This document shows, in pieces, positions 16,922 to 28,917 of a stretch of 64,000 nucleotides of DNA. Under the pieces are notes generated by a model. That model was not told where the DNA came from. It saw only the letters and a program-made list of their open reading frames with translations, and ran no database searches. Within the stretch, counting starts at the first letter, position 1, and every line of letters starts with the position of its first letter. Origin of the DNA: Nocardioides abyssi (GTDB lineage: Bacteria; Actinomycetota; Actinomycetes; Propionibacteriales; Nocardioidaceae); contig NZ_JAUHJR010000006.1 in assembly GCF_030412915.1 (NCBI RefSeq), forward strand, positions 1 through 64,000. The letters run 5' to 3'. A program made the translations under genes and the position numbers.

Positions 16922-16951
16922 AGGCCCCCGGACCTGATGGTCCGGGGGCCT
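16922..16951 (+). terminator. intrinsic terminator after the HbhA-like gene
   Basis: A perfect 13-bp stem (AGGCCCCCGGACC and complement) with a TGAT loop lies 35 bases after the stop. The T-tract is short (TTGT), as usual in high-GC actinobacteria. Confidence 0.8.
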
Positions 16952-16964
16952 TGTCGTGCTTGCG

Positions 16965-17063
16965 GCCCTGCGCAGGTGCGGGGGTCTCGTCACCGTCGGC
17001 CCTGGCGGGCCTCCTGCTCGACCAGCGGTTCGCGCTGGGGCGCCTCTCTGCTCGACCAGCGGT
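16965..17063. repeat. family-A associated modules upstream of dtd
   Basis: This holds the GCGGCCCTGCG...GGGGGTCTCGT module (about 16970-16990) and two copies of CTGCTCGACCAGCGGTT (about 17014-17030 and 17047-17063). The second copy ends 19 bases before the dtd start, so the dtd leader is built partly from repeat DNA. Confidence 0.75.
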
Positions 17064-17082
17064 TGGTGGCAGGGTGCGGATC

Positions 17083-17517
17083 GTGCGAGCCGTGGTCCAG
17101 CGCGTCCTGTCCGCCAGTGTCAGCGTCGACGGTGAGGTCGTCGGATCGATCGACGAGCCGGGTCTGCTGGTGTACCTCGGCGTCACTCACGGCGACGGGC
17201 CCGACGAGGTGACGTGGACGGCGCGGAAGATCTGGGACCTGCGGTTGCTGCGCGACGAGCGGTCGGCGAGCGACGTGGGTGCGCCGGTGCTGGTGGTCAG
17301 CCAGTTCACGCTGTACGGCGACGCCCGCAAGGGTCGGCGCCCCACCTGGCAGGCGGCCGCACCCGGGCCGGTCAGCGAGCCGACGTACGACGCTGTCTGT
17401 GCGGAGCTCGAGCGGCTTGGTGCGCACGTCGAGCGGGGGCGGTTCGGGGCGGACATGCGGGTTGCGTCGGTCAACGACGGGCCGGTGACGCTCATCCTGG
17501 ACACGGCTGAGCGGTGA
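17083..17517 (+). CDS. dtd: D-aminoacyl-tRNA deacylase
   Basis: Dtd removes D-amino acids (and glycine from tRNA-Ala) mischarged onto tRNA, a proofreading step in translation. The 144-residue protein has the two active-site motifs of the family: [15 protein letters not shown] and [12 protein letters not shown], the latter holding the Gly-cisPro pair. GTG 17083 is chosen because MRAVVQRV matches the family N-terminus; a GTG at 17074 would add three residues. Length is normal. Confidence 0.94.
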   Translation: MRAVVQRVLSASVSVDGEVVGSIDEPGLLVYLGVTHGDGPDEVTWTARKIWDLRLLRDERSASDVGAPVLVVSQFTLYGDARKGRRPTWQAAAPGPVSEPTYDAVCAELERLGAHVERGRFGADMRVASVNDGPVTLILDTAER

Positions 17518-17530
17518 TCGGTCCTGCCCG

Positions 17531-17575
17531 GCGGGTTTCGAGACGGTTGCCGGCGCAACCTCCTCAACCAGCCGG
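17531..17575. repeat. family-A repeat after dtd
   Basis: A 45-bp copy with core GCGGGTTTCGAGACGGTTGC then CAACCTCCTCAACCAGCCGG. It has an imperfect central palindrome and lies 14 bases after the dtd stop. A shorter GTCGACCAGCGG module follows near 17600. Confidence 0.88.
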
Positions 17576-17647
17576 AGCGGGCGCGCTCGTGCAACATCGT
17601 CGACCAGCGGGGCGAGCCGGGGTGCGGGGCCCGGATAGGCTGGGCGG

Positions 17648-17929
17648 GTGTTGGACATCTTCGCCGTGCAGAGCTACGTGATGCTGCTCGTGACGTTCGT
17701 GCTGCTCGCGGTGAAGATCTTCGCGTTCGTCAACAGCCTGCTGCACAGCCCCCAGGAGTACGAGGCGGCCGGCAAGCTGACCAAGACCGCGTGGTGCCTG
17801 ATCCTCGGCATCGGGCTCGTGGTGCAGGTGCTGCCGTTCGGGCTGCTGCTCAACCTGGCGTTCACGATCGCGGCGTTCGTCTACCTCGCCGACGTGCGGC
17901 CGGCGCTGCTCGGGCTACGCCGCCGCTGA
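17648..17929 (+). CDS. DUF2516-type small membrane protein
   Basis: A 93-residue membrane protein with three predicted hydrophobic segments (about 8-30, 48-65 and 68-85). The motif NSLLHSPQEYEAAGKLTK followed by WCLILGIG resembles the actinobacterial DUF2516 family; the function is unknown. The start is a GTG at 17648 directly before the first hydrophobic segment. It stands alone between dtd and the cupin gene in the same direction. Confidence 0.75.
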   Translation: MLDIFAVQSYVMLLVTFVLLAVKIFAFVNSLLHSPQEYEAAGKLTKTAWCLILGIGLVVQVLPFGLLLNLAFTIAAFVYLADVRPALLGLRRR

Positions 17930-18052
17930 CCGAACGGGCGGATGTCCGCGGAGGCGGGCTGGACCACCCCGCATCCTTGAGCGTTGCTTGATGTGCGCTC
18001 GTTAACGTCCGGCTCTGCTGACGAAGACGTCGGCGGAGTTGGGGGGACTTCG

Positions 18053-18406
18053 ATGATCGGCGAGCTGGACACGCGACCGTGGGGGACCTGGCAGGTCCTG
18101 GACGAGGGCGACGGGTTCAAGGTCAAGCGCATCACGGTGCGCCCGCAGTCGCGGTTGTCGTACCAGACCCACGAGCACCGCGCCGAGCACTGGGCCGTCG
18201 TCTCCGGCAAGGCGACCTGCGTCGTCGACGGGCGCGTCGTGCTGGCCGGCCCAGGCGACTCGGTGGACGTCGCCATCGGCCAGCCGCACCGGATCACCAA
18301 CCTCGAGGACGAGGACCTGGTGCTCATCGAGGTGCAGATGGGCCGCTACACCGGCGACGACGACATCTGCCGGCTCGAGGACGACGACGGGCGGCTGTCG
18401 GCCTGA
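18053..18406 (+). CDS. cupin, mannose-6-phosphate isomerase type II-like
   Basis: A 117-residue single cupin domain like the C-terminal domain of bifunctional mannose-1-phosphate guanylyltransferase/PMI (PF01050 type). Motifs seen are RPWGTWQVLDEGDGFKVKRI, SYQTHEHRAEHWAVVSG with metal-binding His and Glu, PGDSVDVAIGQPHRITN and DLVLIEVQMGRYTGDDDI. It may isomerise a hexose phosphate or serve a polysaccharide pathway; stand-alone versions often lie in such clusters. ATG 18053 follows GGGGGGAC. It is convergent with the Wzc-type gene, 16 bases apart. Confidence 0.85.
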   Translation: MIGELDTRPWGTWQVLDEGDGFKVKRITVRPQSRLSYQTHEHRAEHWAVVSGKATCVVDGRVVLAGPGDSVDVAIGQPHRITNLEDEDLVLIEVQMGRYTGDDDICRLEDDDGRLSA

Positions 18407-18422
18407 CCGACGGCCGGTCCCG

Positions 18423-19883
18423 TCAGTCGGTGTCCGGGTCCGTGCCGCGGCGGCGGGCCCGCCCGCGTCGACCAGCATCGCTCGCCGGCCGCGCGGTCTG
18501 GGCGGCCGCTGCGGTGGGGGCGTAGCCGTACCCGTAGCCGTACCCGTAGCCATAGCCGTAGCCCTGGCGGGACTTGGGCGGCGGCGCCAGGTTCACGACG
18601 ATGCCGACGGTCTTCGCGTCCACGTTCTCGATCCGCTCGACGGCGTGCTGGAGCTGGTCGCGCGTCGTGCGTCCGTGTCGGACGACGAGCATCGCGCCGT
18701 CCGCCTGCGCCGTGAGCAGCGCGGCATCCGTCACCGGGAGCAGCGGCGGGGCGTCGAGGATGACCGTGTCGAACCGTCGACGGAGGTCCTGGAGCATCGC
18801 CGTCATCGCCTGGGACTGGAGCAGCTCCGACGGGTTGGGCGGGATGGGGCCACACGCGAGGACCTGCAGGCCGGTCTCGCCGTACTGCTGGAGGGCGTCC
18901 TCGAGGGTCACCTTGCCGATGAGGACGCTCGTCGTTCCCGCAGCTCCGTCGAGCCCAAGGCGGTCGGCGATCAACGGTCGGCGGAGGTCGCACTCGACGA
19001 GCACCACGCGCTGCCCGGCCATCGCCATCGTGATGGCGAGGTTCGTGGCCGTCGTGGTCTTGCCCTCACCCGGCAGCGAGCTGGACACCACGAAGACACG
19101 GTGGTCGTGGTCGACCTCGACGTACTGCATGTTCGTGCGCAGGACCCGGAAGGCCTCGGCCCACGGGGACGCAGAGCTCAGCGCCTCGACGGGCGGCTTC
19201 TTGACGGCGTTCTGGTCGGCGTTGATGTGCCCCAGGATCGGCGTGGCGGTCACGGCCTCGACGTCGACGTTGGAGGTGATGGACGTGTCGAGCAGCTCGC
19301 GGACGACGGCCAGCCCGACGCCCAGCAGCAGCCCGAGGACCACCGCGAGCCCGAGGTTGCGCACGGGCTGCGGGCTGACCGGCGTGGTCGACACGACCGC
19401 GTCGTCGACGATGCTGGCCTTGATCAGCATCGACCCGCCGCCCTCGTCCGGCATCTCCAGCTCGGGCACCAGCTCGCTGAGCGCCTCGGCGTAGGCCTGC
19501 GCGATGTCGCGGGCCACGGCGGCGTCCGGATCGGTGGCGGAGATCTGCAGGATGACGGTCTCGGGCACGACGGAGGCCGACACGGCCGCCCGCAGCTCGG
19601 ACTCCGTCCGGACCTCGCCGAGCTCGTCCGCGACGCGGCCCGCCAGGCGGCGGCCGTCGACCAGGTCGGCGTACGACGTCACGCGCTGAGAGGCGAACAG
19701 GTTGCCCTGGTAGGCGTCAGCGGTGTCGGACGGGCTCGTCGAGACGAAGAGGCGAGCGGACGACGAGTACTGCGGCGTCGCGGTCCACGTGAGCGCGGAC
19801 GCGATCCCGACCGTGACGGCCAAGCAGAGGAGGATGACCTTCCACCGCCGGCGGACGGTCCGCCAGTAGTCCTTCAGTTCCAC
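18423..19883 (-). CDS. Wzc-like polysaccharide biosynthesis tyrosine autokinase
   Basis: A chain-length regulator fused to a bacterial tyrosine (BY) kinase that controls polymerisation and export of surface polysaccharide. The N-terminal Wzz-type domain begins ELKDYWRTVRRRWKVILL with a membrane helix. A second helix lies near VRNLGLAVVLGLLLGVGLAV. The cytoplasmic kinase shows Walker A SLPGEGKTTTATNLA, Walker A' VVLVECDLRRP and Walker B TVILDAPPLLPVTDA. The C-terminus carries seven Tyr-Gly repeats, the likely autophosphorylation cluster. GTG 19883 is preferred because ELKDYW directly follows; a GTG at 19940 would add 19 residues. The likely phosphatase partner is the domain fused to APS kinase at 12694-14673. 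Confidence 0.9.
   Translation of the reverse strand: MELKDYWRTVRRRWKVILLCLAVTVGIASALTWTATPQYSSSARLFVSTSPSDTADAYQGNLFASQRVTSYADLVDGRRLAGRVADELGEVRTESELRAAVSASVVPETVILQISATDPDAAVARDIAQAYAEALSELVPELEMPDEGGGSMLIKASIVDDAVVSTTPVSPQPVRNLGLAVVLGLLLGVGLAVVRELLDTSITSNVDVEAVTATPILGHINADQNAVKKPPVEALSSASPWAEAFRVLRTNMQYVEVDHDHRVFVVSSSLPGEGKTTTATNLAITMAMAGQRVVLVECDLRRPLIADRLGLDGAAGTTSVLIGKVTLEDALQQYGETGLQVLACGPIPPNPSELLQSQAMTAMLQDLRRRFDTVILDAPPLLPVTDAALLTAQADGAMLVVRHGRTTRDQLQHAVERIENVDAKTVGIVVNLAPPPKSRQGYGYGYGYGYGYGYAPTAAAAQTARPASDAGRRGRARRRGTDPDTD
18522..18563. repeat. hexanucleotide tandem repeat encoding the Tyr-Gly tail
   Basis: Seven consecutive 6-bp units of GTAGCC, GTACCC or ATAGCC type. On the coding strand each gives Gly-Tyr. 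Because the unit is 6 bp, gain or loss of copies would change tyrosine number without frameshift. Confidence 0.92.
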
Positions 19884-20133
19884 GCTGCGCCTACCGTCCT
19901 CGTCTGATCGACCGGCCCCATGGGGTGGTGCGGCGGTCACTGTAACGGGCCGCGCCCCGGTTCACCGTGTCGTCGGCCTTTCGTTCCGCGCCTACTCCTG
20001 CCTTGCCGGGGCTGTCACTGCCCGGCGGGCCAGACCGTCCTGTCCGCAAGGTAAACGAAAATGCAAACGTGGGCGGGTCCGAGTGGCAGACTCGTGCGAC
20101 GTCCCTCTTGTCCTCAGTGCTCCGGGAGTCCCA

Positions 20134-21953
20134 GTGAGTGACGTGGTCGCGTTCGTCCGGCGCCACCGAGTCCCCTTCGCCCTCGCCTTCGACGCGTCGG
20201 CCTGGGTCGTCTCCTTCCTCTTCTTCGCGTGGCTGCGCTACGACAACATGTCGACGACCGTGCCCTGGGCTGCGACGACCGTCGCGGCGGTGGCTGTCTT
20301 CGCCCTGTACGTCGTCCTGGCAACAGTCTTCCGGCTGCACCAAGGGCGAGCCGGGACCGGCAGCCTCGAGCAGATGATCCTGCTGGGGGCGGTGACGATC
20401 ATCTCCGGAGCGGCGCTCTTCGTCGTGAACGTCGTGGGTCATTGGATCCCGCGAAGCGTGCCGGTCGGCGGGACGCTGGGTGCTCTGGTGCTGATGGCCT
20501 GGGGACGGGCGTTCTGGCGGCGGCTGCGCGAGCGCGACCTCGAGCAGCTGCACCGCGACGGTGCCTGCCTGGCCCTGCTCGTCGGTGCGGGTGAGGCGGG
20601 TCGCGAGCTCGTCAACTCCATGCTGCGCGACCCTGCTCGGCGCTGGCGCCCGGTCGGCATCCTGGACGACGACCCCCGCAAGCGGCACCTGCGCATCCGC
20701 GGGGTGCCGGTGATCGGCACGACGTCGCAGCTCGAGGAGCAGGTCGCTGCCACTGGCGCTGACACGGTCGTGCTGGCCATGCCCAGCGCCTCCTCCGAGG
20801 ACGTCGACCGTGTGCGCGCTGCTGCTGTCAAGGCCGGGGCGGACGTGAAGGTCCTTCCGTCCACCACCCAGCTGCTCACCGAGCGGGTCGGCATCCGGGA
20901 CCTGCGCGACATCAACATCACCGACGTCCTCGGGCGCAACCAGCTCGACACCGACGTCGATGCGATCGCCGACTACCTGACCGGCCGTCGGGTGCTGGTG
21001 ACCGGAGCGGGTGGGTCGATCGGCTCGGAGCTGTGCCGGCAGATCCACCGGTTCGCCCCCGGCGAGCTGATGATGCTCGACCGCGACGAGTCCGCCCTGC
21101 ACGCCCTGCAGCTCTCGATCCACGGCCGGGCGCTGCTGGACTCCGACGAGGTGATCCTCTGCGACATCCGTGATGCTGCGGCCGTCGACGCGATCTTCCA
21201 GGCTCGGCGACCCGAGGTGGTCTTTCACGCGGCCGCCCTCAAGCACCTGCCGATGCTGGAGCAGTATCCGGCCGAGGCGGTCAAGACCAACGTCATCGGC
21301 ACCCGCAACATGCTGGAGTCCTCCGACCGGTACGACGTCGACAAGTTCGTCAACATCTCGACCGACAAGGCCGCGAACCCGACGAGCGTGCTCGGCTACT
21401 CCAAGCGGATCGCCGAGCGGCTCACCGCCGAGCAGGCGTACCGCGCGCAGGGCACCTACCTCTCCGTCCGCTTCGGCAACGTCCTCGGCAGCCGCGGTTC
21501 GGTGCTCACCTCCTTCGCCAAGCAGATCGCGGAGGGCGGTCCGATCACGGTCACCGACCCCGAGGTCACCCGCTTCTTCATGACGATCGAGGAGGCATGC
21601 CAGCTCGTCATCCAAGCCGCCGCGATCGGCGGCGCGGGCGAGGTGCTCGTGCTCGACATGGGGGAGCCGGTGCGCATCGTCGACATGGCCCAGCAGCTCA
21701 TCGAGCAGTCCGGGGAGAACATCCGGATCGAGTACACCGGCCTGCGCGAGGGCGAGAAGATGCACGAAGAGCTCTTCGCCGAGCACGAGCCGCAGGACCA
21801 CCGGCCGCGCCACCCGCTCGTCTCCCACGTGCCGGTGCCCCCGGTCACGGCCGGTGAGGTGCAGGACCTGCCGACGACCGGCGAGCGCCAGTACGTCATG
21901 CGCGCGCTGATGGGGCTCTGCCAGGACGAGCTCGTCCCCGCCGACGACGAGGA

Positions 21954-21969
<16 letters not shown>
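20134..21969 (+). CDS. membrane-anchored nucleotide-sugar 4,6-dehydratase (CapD/WbpM/PglF-like)
   Basis: A UDP-GlcNAc-type 4,6-dehydratase of about 611 residues. The N-terminal third has four or so membrane helices, then a CoA-binding-like Rossmann fold (LALLVGAGEAGRELV). The C-terminal SDR domain has LVTGAGGSIGSELCRQI, HAAALKHLPMLE, NISTDKAANPTSVLGYSK and VRFGNVLGSRGSV; the TDKA replacement of the usual Tyr is typical of the long dehydratases. The product is probably a 4-keto-6-deoxy-HexNAc for an unusual amino sugar. GTG 20134 is chosen (GGGAG upstream); an upstream ATG at 20083 is possible. The 3' end overlaps rmlCD by 16 bp. Confidence 0.9.
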
Positions 21970-25257
<3,288 letters not shown>

Positions 25258-25293
25258 CGTGTCCGGGCCGGACGGGCCACTAGCCTGTGGCCC

Positions 25294-26298
25294 ATGAAGG
25301 TCCTCGTCACCGGCGGCGCCGGCTACATCGGCTCGACCACCTGCAAGGCACTGGAGCAGTCGGGTCACGTGCCTGTCGTGCTCGACTCGTTGCTCACGGG
25401 TCCGCGCGCCTTTGTCGGTGACCGGGCGTTCTACGAGGGCGACATCGCCGATCGGGCCCTGGTGCGTCGCATCGCCGAGGAACACCCGGACATCGACACG
25501 ACCATCCACATGGCCGCACGGATCGTCGTTCCCGAGTCGGTCGAGAAGCCCTACGAGTACTACCGCGACAACGTCGCGAAGTCGCTCGAGCTGTTCGACG
25601 AGCTCGACGCCCTCGGCCTGGGCCGGGTGCTGTTCTCCAGCTCGGCGAGCCTGTACGCCACGAAGGAGTCCTTCGAGGTGACTGAGGAGGACCCGCTCGC
25701 GCCGCAGTCGCCCTACGCCCGCACCAAGCTGATGATGGAGCAGGTGCTGCAGGACATGGCCGGGGCGACGAGCCTGCGCGCGATCGTCCTGCGGTACTTC
25801 AACCCGATCGGGTCCGACCCCGATCTCGAGACGGGCATCTACGCCCGCGAGCCCTCGCACGTGCTCGGCCAGCTGGTCATGGCCGCGCGGGGGCAGAAGG
25901 ACAGCTTCACCATCACCGGCGTCGACCACCCGACCCGGGACGGCACCGGTATCCGCGACTACATCCACGTCTGGGACCTGGCCAGGGCCCACGTCCGAGC
26001 GGTGGAGCGGTTCGACGACGTGCTCGCCGCGGTGGACGCGCCCAGCACGATCATCAACGTCGGCACCGGCGAGGGCGTGACCGTCCGCGAGCTGGTGTCC
26101 TCGTTCGAGCGGGTCTTCGGGTCGGACGTGCCCACCGCGGAAGCCGCGCCGCGTCCCGGCGACGCCGTGGGCGCCTACGCCAACGTCGACAAGTCCCGCC
26201 GTCTGCTCGACTGGTCCACCGAGCTCACGCTCGACGACGCGATCGCCTCGGCGCTGGCCTGGGGCGAGAAGCGCAAGGAGATCCTCGGCTACGAGTGA
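25294..26298 (+). CDS. galE: UDP-glucose 4-epimerase
   Basis: It interconverts UDP-glucose and UDP-galactose with bound NAD+. The 334-residue SDR shows VLVTGGAGYIGSTTCKAL, HMAARIVVPESVEKPYEYY, LFSSSASLYATKE with the catalytic Ser, SPYARTKLMMEQVLQDM with Tyr-Lys, LRYFNPIGSDPDLETG and GTGIRDYIHVWDLARAHV. The last is diagnostic of GalE. It is probably cotranscribed with rmlA and supplies another polysaccharide precursor. Confidence 0.94.
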   Translation: MKVLVTGGAGYIGSTTCKALEQSGHVPVVLDSLLTGPRAFVGDRAFYEGDIADRALVRRIAEEHPDIDTTIHMAARIVVPESVEKPYEYYRDNVAKSLELFDELDALGLGRVLFSSSASLYATKESFEVTEEDPLAPQSPYARTKLMMEQVLQDMAGATSLRAIVLRYFNPIGSDPDLETGIYAREPSHVLGQLVMAARGQKDSFTITGVDHPTRDGTGIRDYIHVWDLARAHVRAVERFDDVLAAVDAPSTIINVGTGEGVTVRELVSSFERVFGSDVPTAEAAPRPGDAVGAYANVDKSRRLLDWSTELTLDDAIASALAWGEKRKEILGYE

Positions 26299-26310
26299 GC
26301 TGAGCCGGTC

Positions 26311-28053
26311 CTAGCAGGCGCTCGCCGCGCTGCTGAAGGACGAACCGGGCTCGATCGAGGGCGTGGCGCGGACGTCGACGTCGGCCGTCTGTCCGGTGGC
26401 GGTCGTCATCGTCCACTCGACGTCGATCGTCTCCTCGGGGTCGAGCTGGGCGAGGACCCGCACGACCGGCCGGCCGTCATGCTCGAGGGCGCCGGCGTCC
26501 ACCCGCTCACCCGCGAAGGTGACCGCGTCGATGGAGCCTCCGACCGGTCCGTAGAGGTAGGCGACCACGAGCTGGGAGCCGACCGGGGCGCCGTAGTTGC
26601 CGCCCCCGGTGACGAGGTCGGGCAACGACCCGACCTGGTCCTCCCGCAGGGTCGACTCGAGGCGCAGCCTCCCGACGAGCCGCTGTCGGTCGTCCTCGCA
26701 AGTCGTCGCCTCCGCAGTGGTCTCGTGCCGCAGGAAGTAGGACATTTTCGCTGCGCTGGTGTCGTTGAGGTAGGCCCCGACCTGGGGACGGTTGGCGTCG
26801 TCACCGGTCAGCTCGCCGGCCACCGCCGTGCCGGCCAGCGCCCCCTGCTCGACGTCGTCGAAGGAGTGCACGAGCAATCGACCTTCCCGGGCGGCTCGCG
26901 ACAGCGCACGCAGGACGTCCTGGGGCCGTTCGACGCCCGACGTCACCCGGTCGAAGACTGCCAGCGCAGCAGCGCGGAAGAACTCGTCCTGAGCTGACGG
27001 GTCCGCAAGGCGCTCGTACGTGGCGAACAGGAGCTCGTCGACCACGTTGTCGGCGCGCAGCTCGACACCCGCCGCCGTCACGGGGCCGGTGACCTCGAGC
27101 AGGTACGACAGCGCCACAGGGTCGACCGAGAGCACGCCCGCCGGCTGCTCCGGCTGGGACCGTGTCCAGTGCTGCCGCAGCAGGTCCGCCGCGCGCGGCC
27201 AGTCGGGGGTCAGGTTGTAGTCACCCGGGAAGCGACCGATGTTGGTGCTGAAGAGCTCGCTCTCCTCCTTCGTCAGCTGCAAGGGTTGCTCGCGGGTGCC
27301 CAGGTCGGTGGCCGCGATCTGCCGGGTCAGGTCGACCAAACCGTTGTGGGTGCGTACCACCGAGATGGCGCCAGGCAGTCCGCCGGTGGCCCGGATCTCG
27401 GCGTTGTTCTGCATGACCAGGAGGAAGTCGCGCGCTCCGTCCCCACCGAGCATGGACGGCATGACCTCGAGAGCGGTCGCCGCCGAGCTCATGGCGCTCT
27501 GCGCGTCACCCACCTTCTGACGCAGGTCGCGGAAGCCGCTTGCGAGCGTGCCGACGTACCCTTCGGGGTCCGCCCGCTGCAGGCGGTCGTCGGCGGTGGT
27601 GAACGCGTCATCTGCGCGATCGACCGGAGTCCCCAGTCGCTCCACCGCATCGAGGTCGACCCGCCCGTCCCGCGGGACGATCGCATCGAGGTCGTCCGCG
27701 GCGGAGATCAACGGCTCAGCACCTTCGAGCGCCAGGTCCGCCACGACGTCGCTCGCCAGGGCGATGCCGTCGGCGTCGTCGCCGACGACGGGCAGCAGGC
27801 CCAGAGCGCGCCAGGTCAGGCCTGAGGTCCGGTCGGCCGCGTCGCCGCTGTGCTCGCGGAGGTCGGCCAACGCAGCGCTCGCCTCGCGGGTGGAGCCGGC
27901 CTCGAGCGAGGACTGCACCGCGTCGGCGTCACGCACCGCTGCGTCCAGCGAGTCCTTGACGTGGTACGCCGTCCAGCCCACCCACGCCGCGATCCCCACC
28001 AGGATGAGGAGGACCAGGGCCAGAAGCGTGCCGAGTCGACGCGGGCTTGCCAT
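26311..28053 (-). CDS. DUF4012 domain membrane-anchored protein
   Basis: A 580-residue protein with one N-terminal membrane helix (LGTLLALVLLILVGIAAWVG) and a large extracellular region. The family block FLLVMQNNAEIRATGGLPGA is the DUF4012 signature. DUF4012 proteins occur widely in capsule and exopolysaccharide clusters but have no assigned biochemistry. The C-terminal third (YFLRHETTAEATTC) looks like a beta-sandwich. ATG 28053 is chosen; a GTG two codons upstream is possible. It is convergent with galE, 12 bases apart. Confidence 0.88.
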   Translation of the reverse strand: MASPRRLGTLLALVLLILVGIAAWVGWTAYHVKDSLDAAVRDADAVQSSLEAGSTREASAALADLREHSGDAADRTSGLTWRALGLLPVVGDDADGIALASDVVADLALEGAEPLISAADDLDAIVPRDGRVDLDAVERLGTPVDRADDAFTTADDRLQRADPEGYVGTLASGFRDLRQKVGDAQSAMSSAATALEVMPSMLGGDGARDFLLVMQNNAEIRATGGLPGAISVVRTHNGLVDLTRQIAATDLGTREQPLQLTKEESELFSTNIGRFPGDYNLTPDWPRAADLLRQHWTRSQPEQPAGVLSVDPVALSYLLEVTGPVTAAGVELRADNVVDELLFATYERLADPSAQDEFFRAAALAVFDRVTSGVERPQDVLRALSRAAREGRLLVHSFDDVEQGALAGTAVAGELTGDDANRPQVGAYLNDTSAAKMSYFLRHETTAEATTCEDDRQRLVGRLRLESTLREDQVGSLPDLVTGGGNYGAPVGSQLVVAYLYGPVGGSIDAVTFAGERVDAGALEHDGRPVVRVLAQLDPEETIDVEWTMTTATGQTADVDVRATPSIEPGSSFSSAASAC

Positions 28054-28101
28054 GCGCACGACCCTATCGACTGCCGGCCGCGACCTCTGGGGGACGTCAA
28101 A

Positions 28102-28137
28102 CGACGAGGACCCCGGCCGGAGCCGGGGTCCTCGTCG
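28102..28137 (-). terminator. hairpin terminator after the small secreted protein gene
   Basis: A perfect 16-bp stem with a CGGA loop (left arm starts CGACGAGGACCCCGG), 18 bases past the stop at 28155. On the minus strand it is followed by GTTTGACG, a weak T-tract. It separates this gene from the DUF4012 gene. Confidence 0.82.
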
Positions 28138-28154
28138 GAGCGGTCAGTGACGAG

Positions 28155-28598
28155 TCACTTGACGATGAGCGTGTACTGGCGGTTCACCCGACGCCACGGG
28201 GTGTTCGGGTCCGGGATGAACTTCAGGGTCACGACGTACTTGCCCGGGGGCAGGCCCTTGCCGACGATCGTCGCGGCACCGTTCTTGTTCAGGTCCTTGC
28301 GAGCCTTGAAGACGGCGGGTGCGGTGCCGCCACCGGCCTTCTTCGGACGGATGATGACCTTCAGGTCACCCTCAGGCGTCGCGTCGCCGGGGTACTTGAG
28401 CTTCATCTTGAACTTCGGCTTCTCGCCGGGGTCGACGTTCTTCGGGTTCGTCCCGCCCTTGGGCTTGACGTCGGCGTTCGGCTCGAGGCAGACGCCGTAG
28501 CGGTCGCACTTCTCGGCGTTCGCGGGGGCGCCGGTCGCGCCGACGAGGCCAGCGGCCATGACCGCGGACGCCAGGAGGCCGGTGATGAGCTTCTTCAT
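28155..28598 (-). CDS. small secreted protein of unknown function
   Basis: A 147-residue protein with a clear signal peptide: MKKLITG, a hydrophobic core (LLASAVMAAGLVGATG) and a cleavage site near APANA-EK. The mature part is Lys/Pro/Gly-rich, has one Cys pair (CDRYGVC), and ends in beta-strand-like KYVVTLKFIPDP and RQYTLIVK, suggesting an Ig-like or beta-sandwich fold. No family is recognised. The ATG at 28598 has a good upstream AGAGACCC region, and a more A/T-rich leader lies upstream. It is likely released outside the cell. Confidence 0.75.
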   Translation of the reverse strand: MKKLITGLLASAVMAAGLVGATGAPANAEKCDRYGVCLEPNADVKPKGGTNPKNVDPGEKPKFKMKLKYPGDATPEGDLKVIIRPKKAGGGTAPAVFKARKDLNKNGAATIVGKGLPPGKYVVTLKFIPDPNTPWRRVNRQYTLIVK

Positions 28599-28807
28599 TG
28601 TGGGTCTCTCCCCATGTGGCGCCCGAGGGACGCGGCGTGCATGACGGGACCCATGTTTGCACAGATGGTCTGCCTATACAGCATCAATCCGCTTTACCGT
28701 CGTCCTACCCGAAGATCGGCGGGCCGGGGTTTGCGTGATGTCTCCGACTGGTCTGGACGGAGCGCGATCCGAGGACGAGATGGTCGTTGTTGTTCCACGA
28801 TGACCCC

Positions 28808-28897
28808 ATGTGGCGGGGGATCAAGAAGTGGAAGCGCCGGGTGAGGTGCCGGATGAAGCACGGGGTGGCGTGCCCGCACGTCGGCGGCTACCACTGA
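28808..28897 (+). CDS. possible 29-residue basic peptide
   Basis: A short frame from ATG 28808 to TGA 28895-28897. The peptide is rich in Lys and Arg in its first half (MWRGIKKWKRRVRCRMKHG) and has Cys and His residues (CPHVGGYH) near the end. No strong ribosome site is visible. It lies alone in a 319-base gap. It could be a real small protein or chance. Confidence 0.3.
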   Translation: MWRGIKKWKRRVRCRMKHGVACPHVGGYH

Positions 28898-28917
28898 GCG
28901 GGCTGGGGAGAGCCGGG

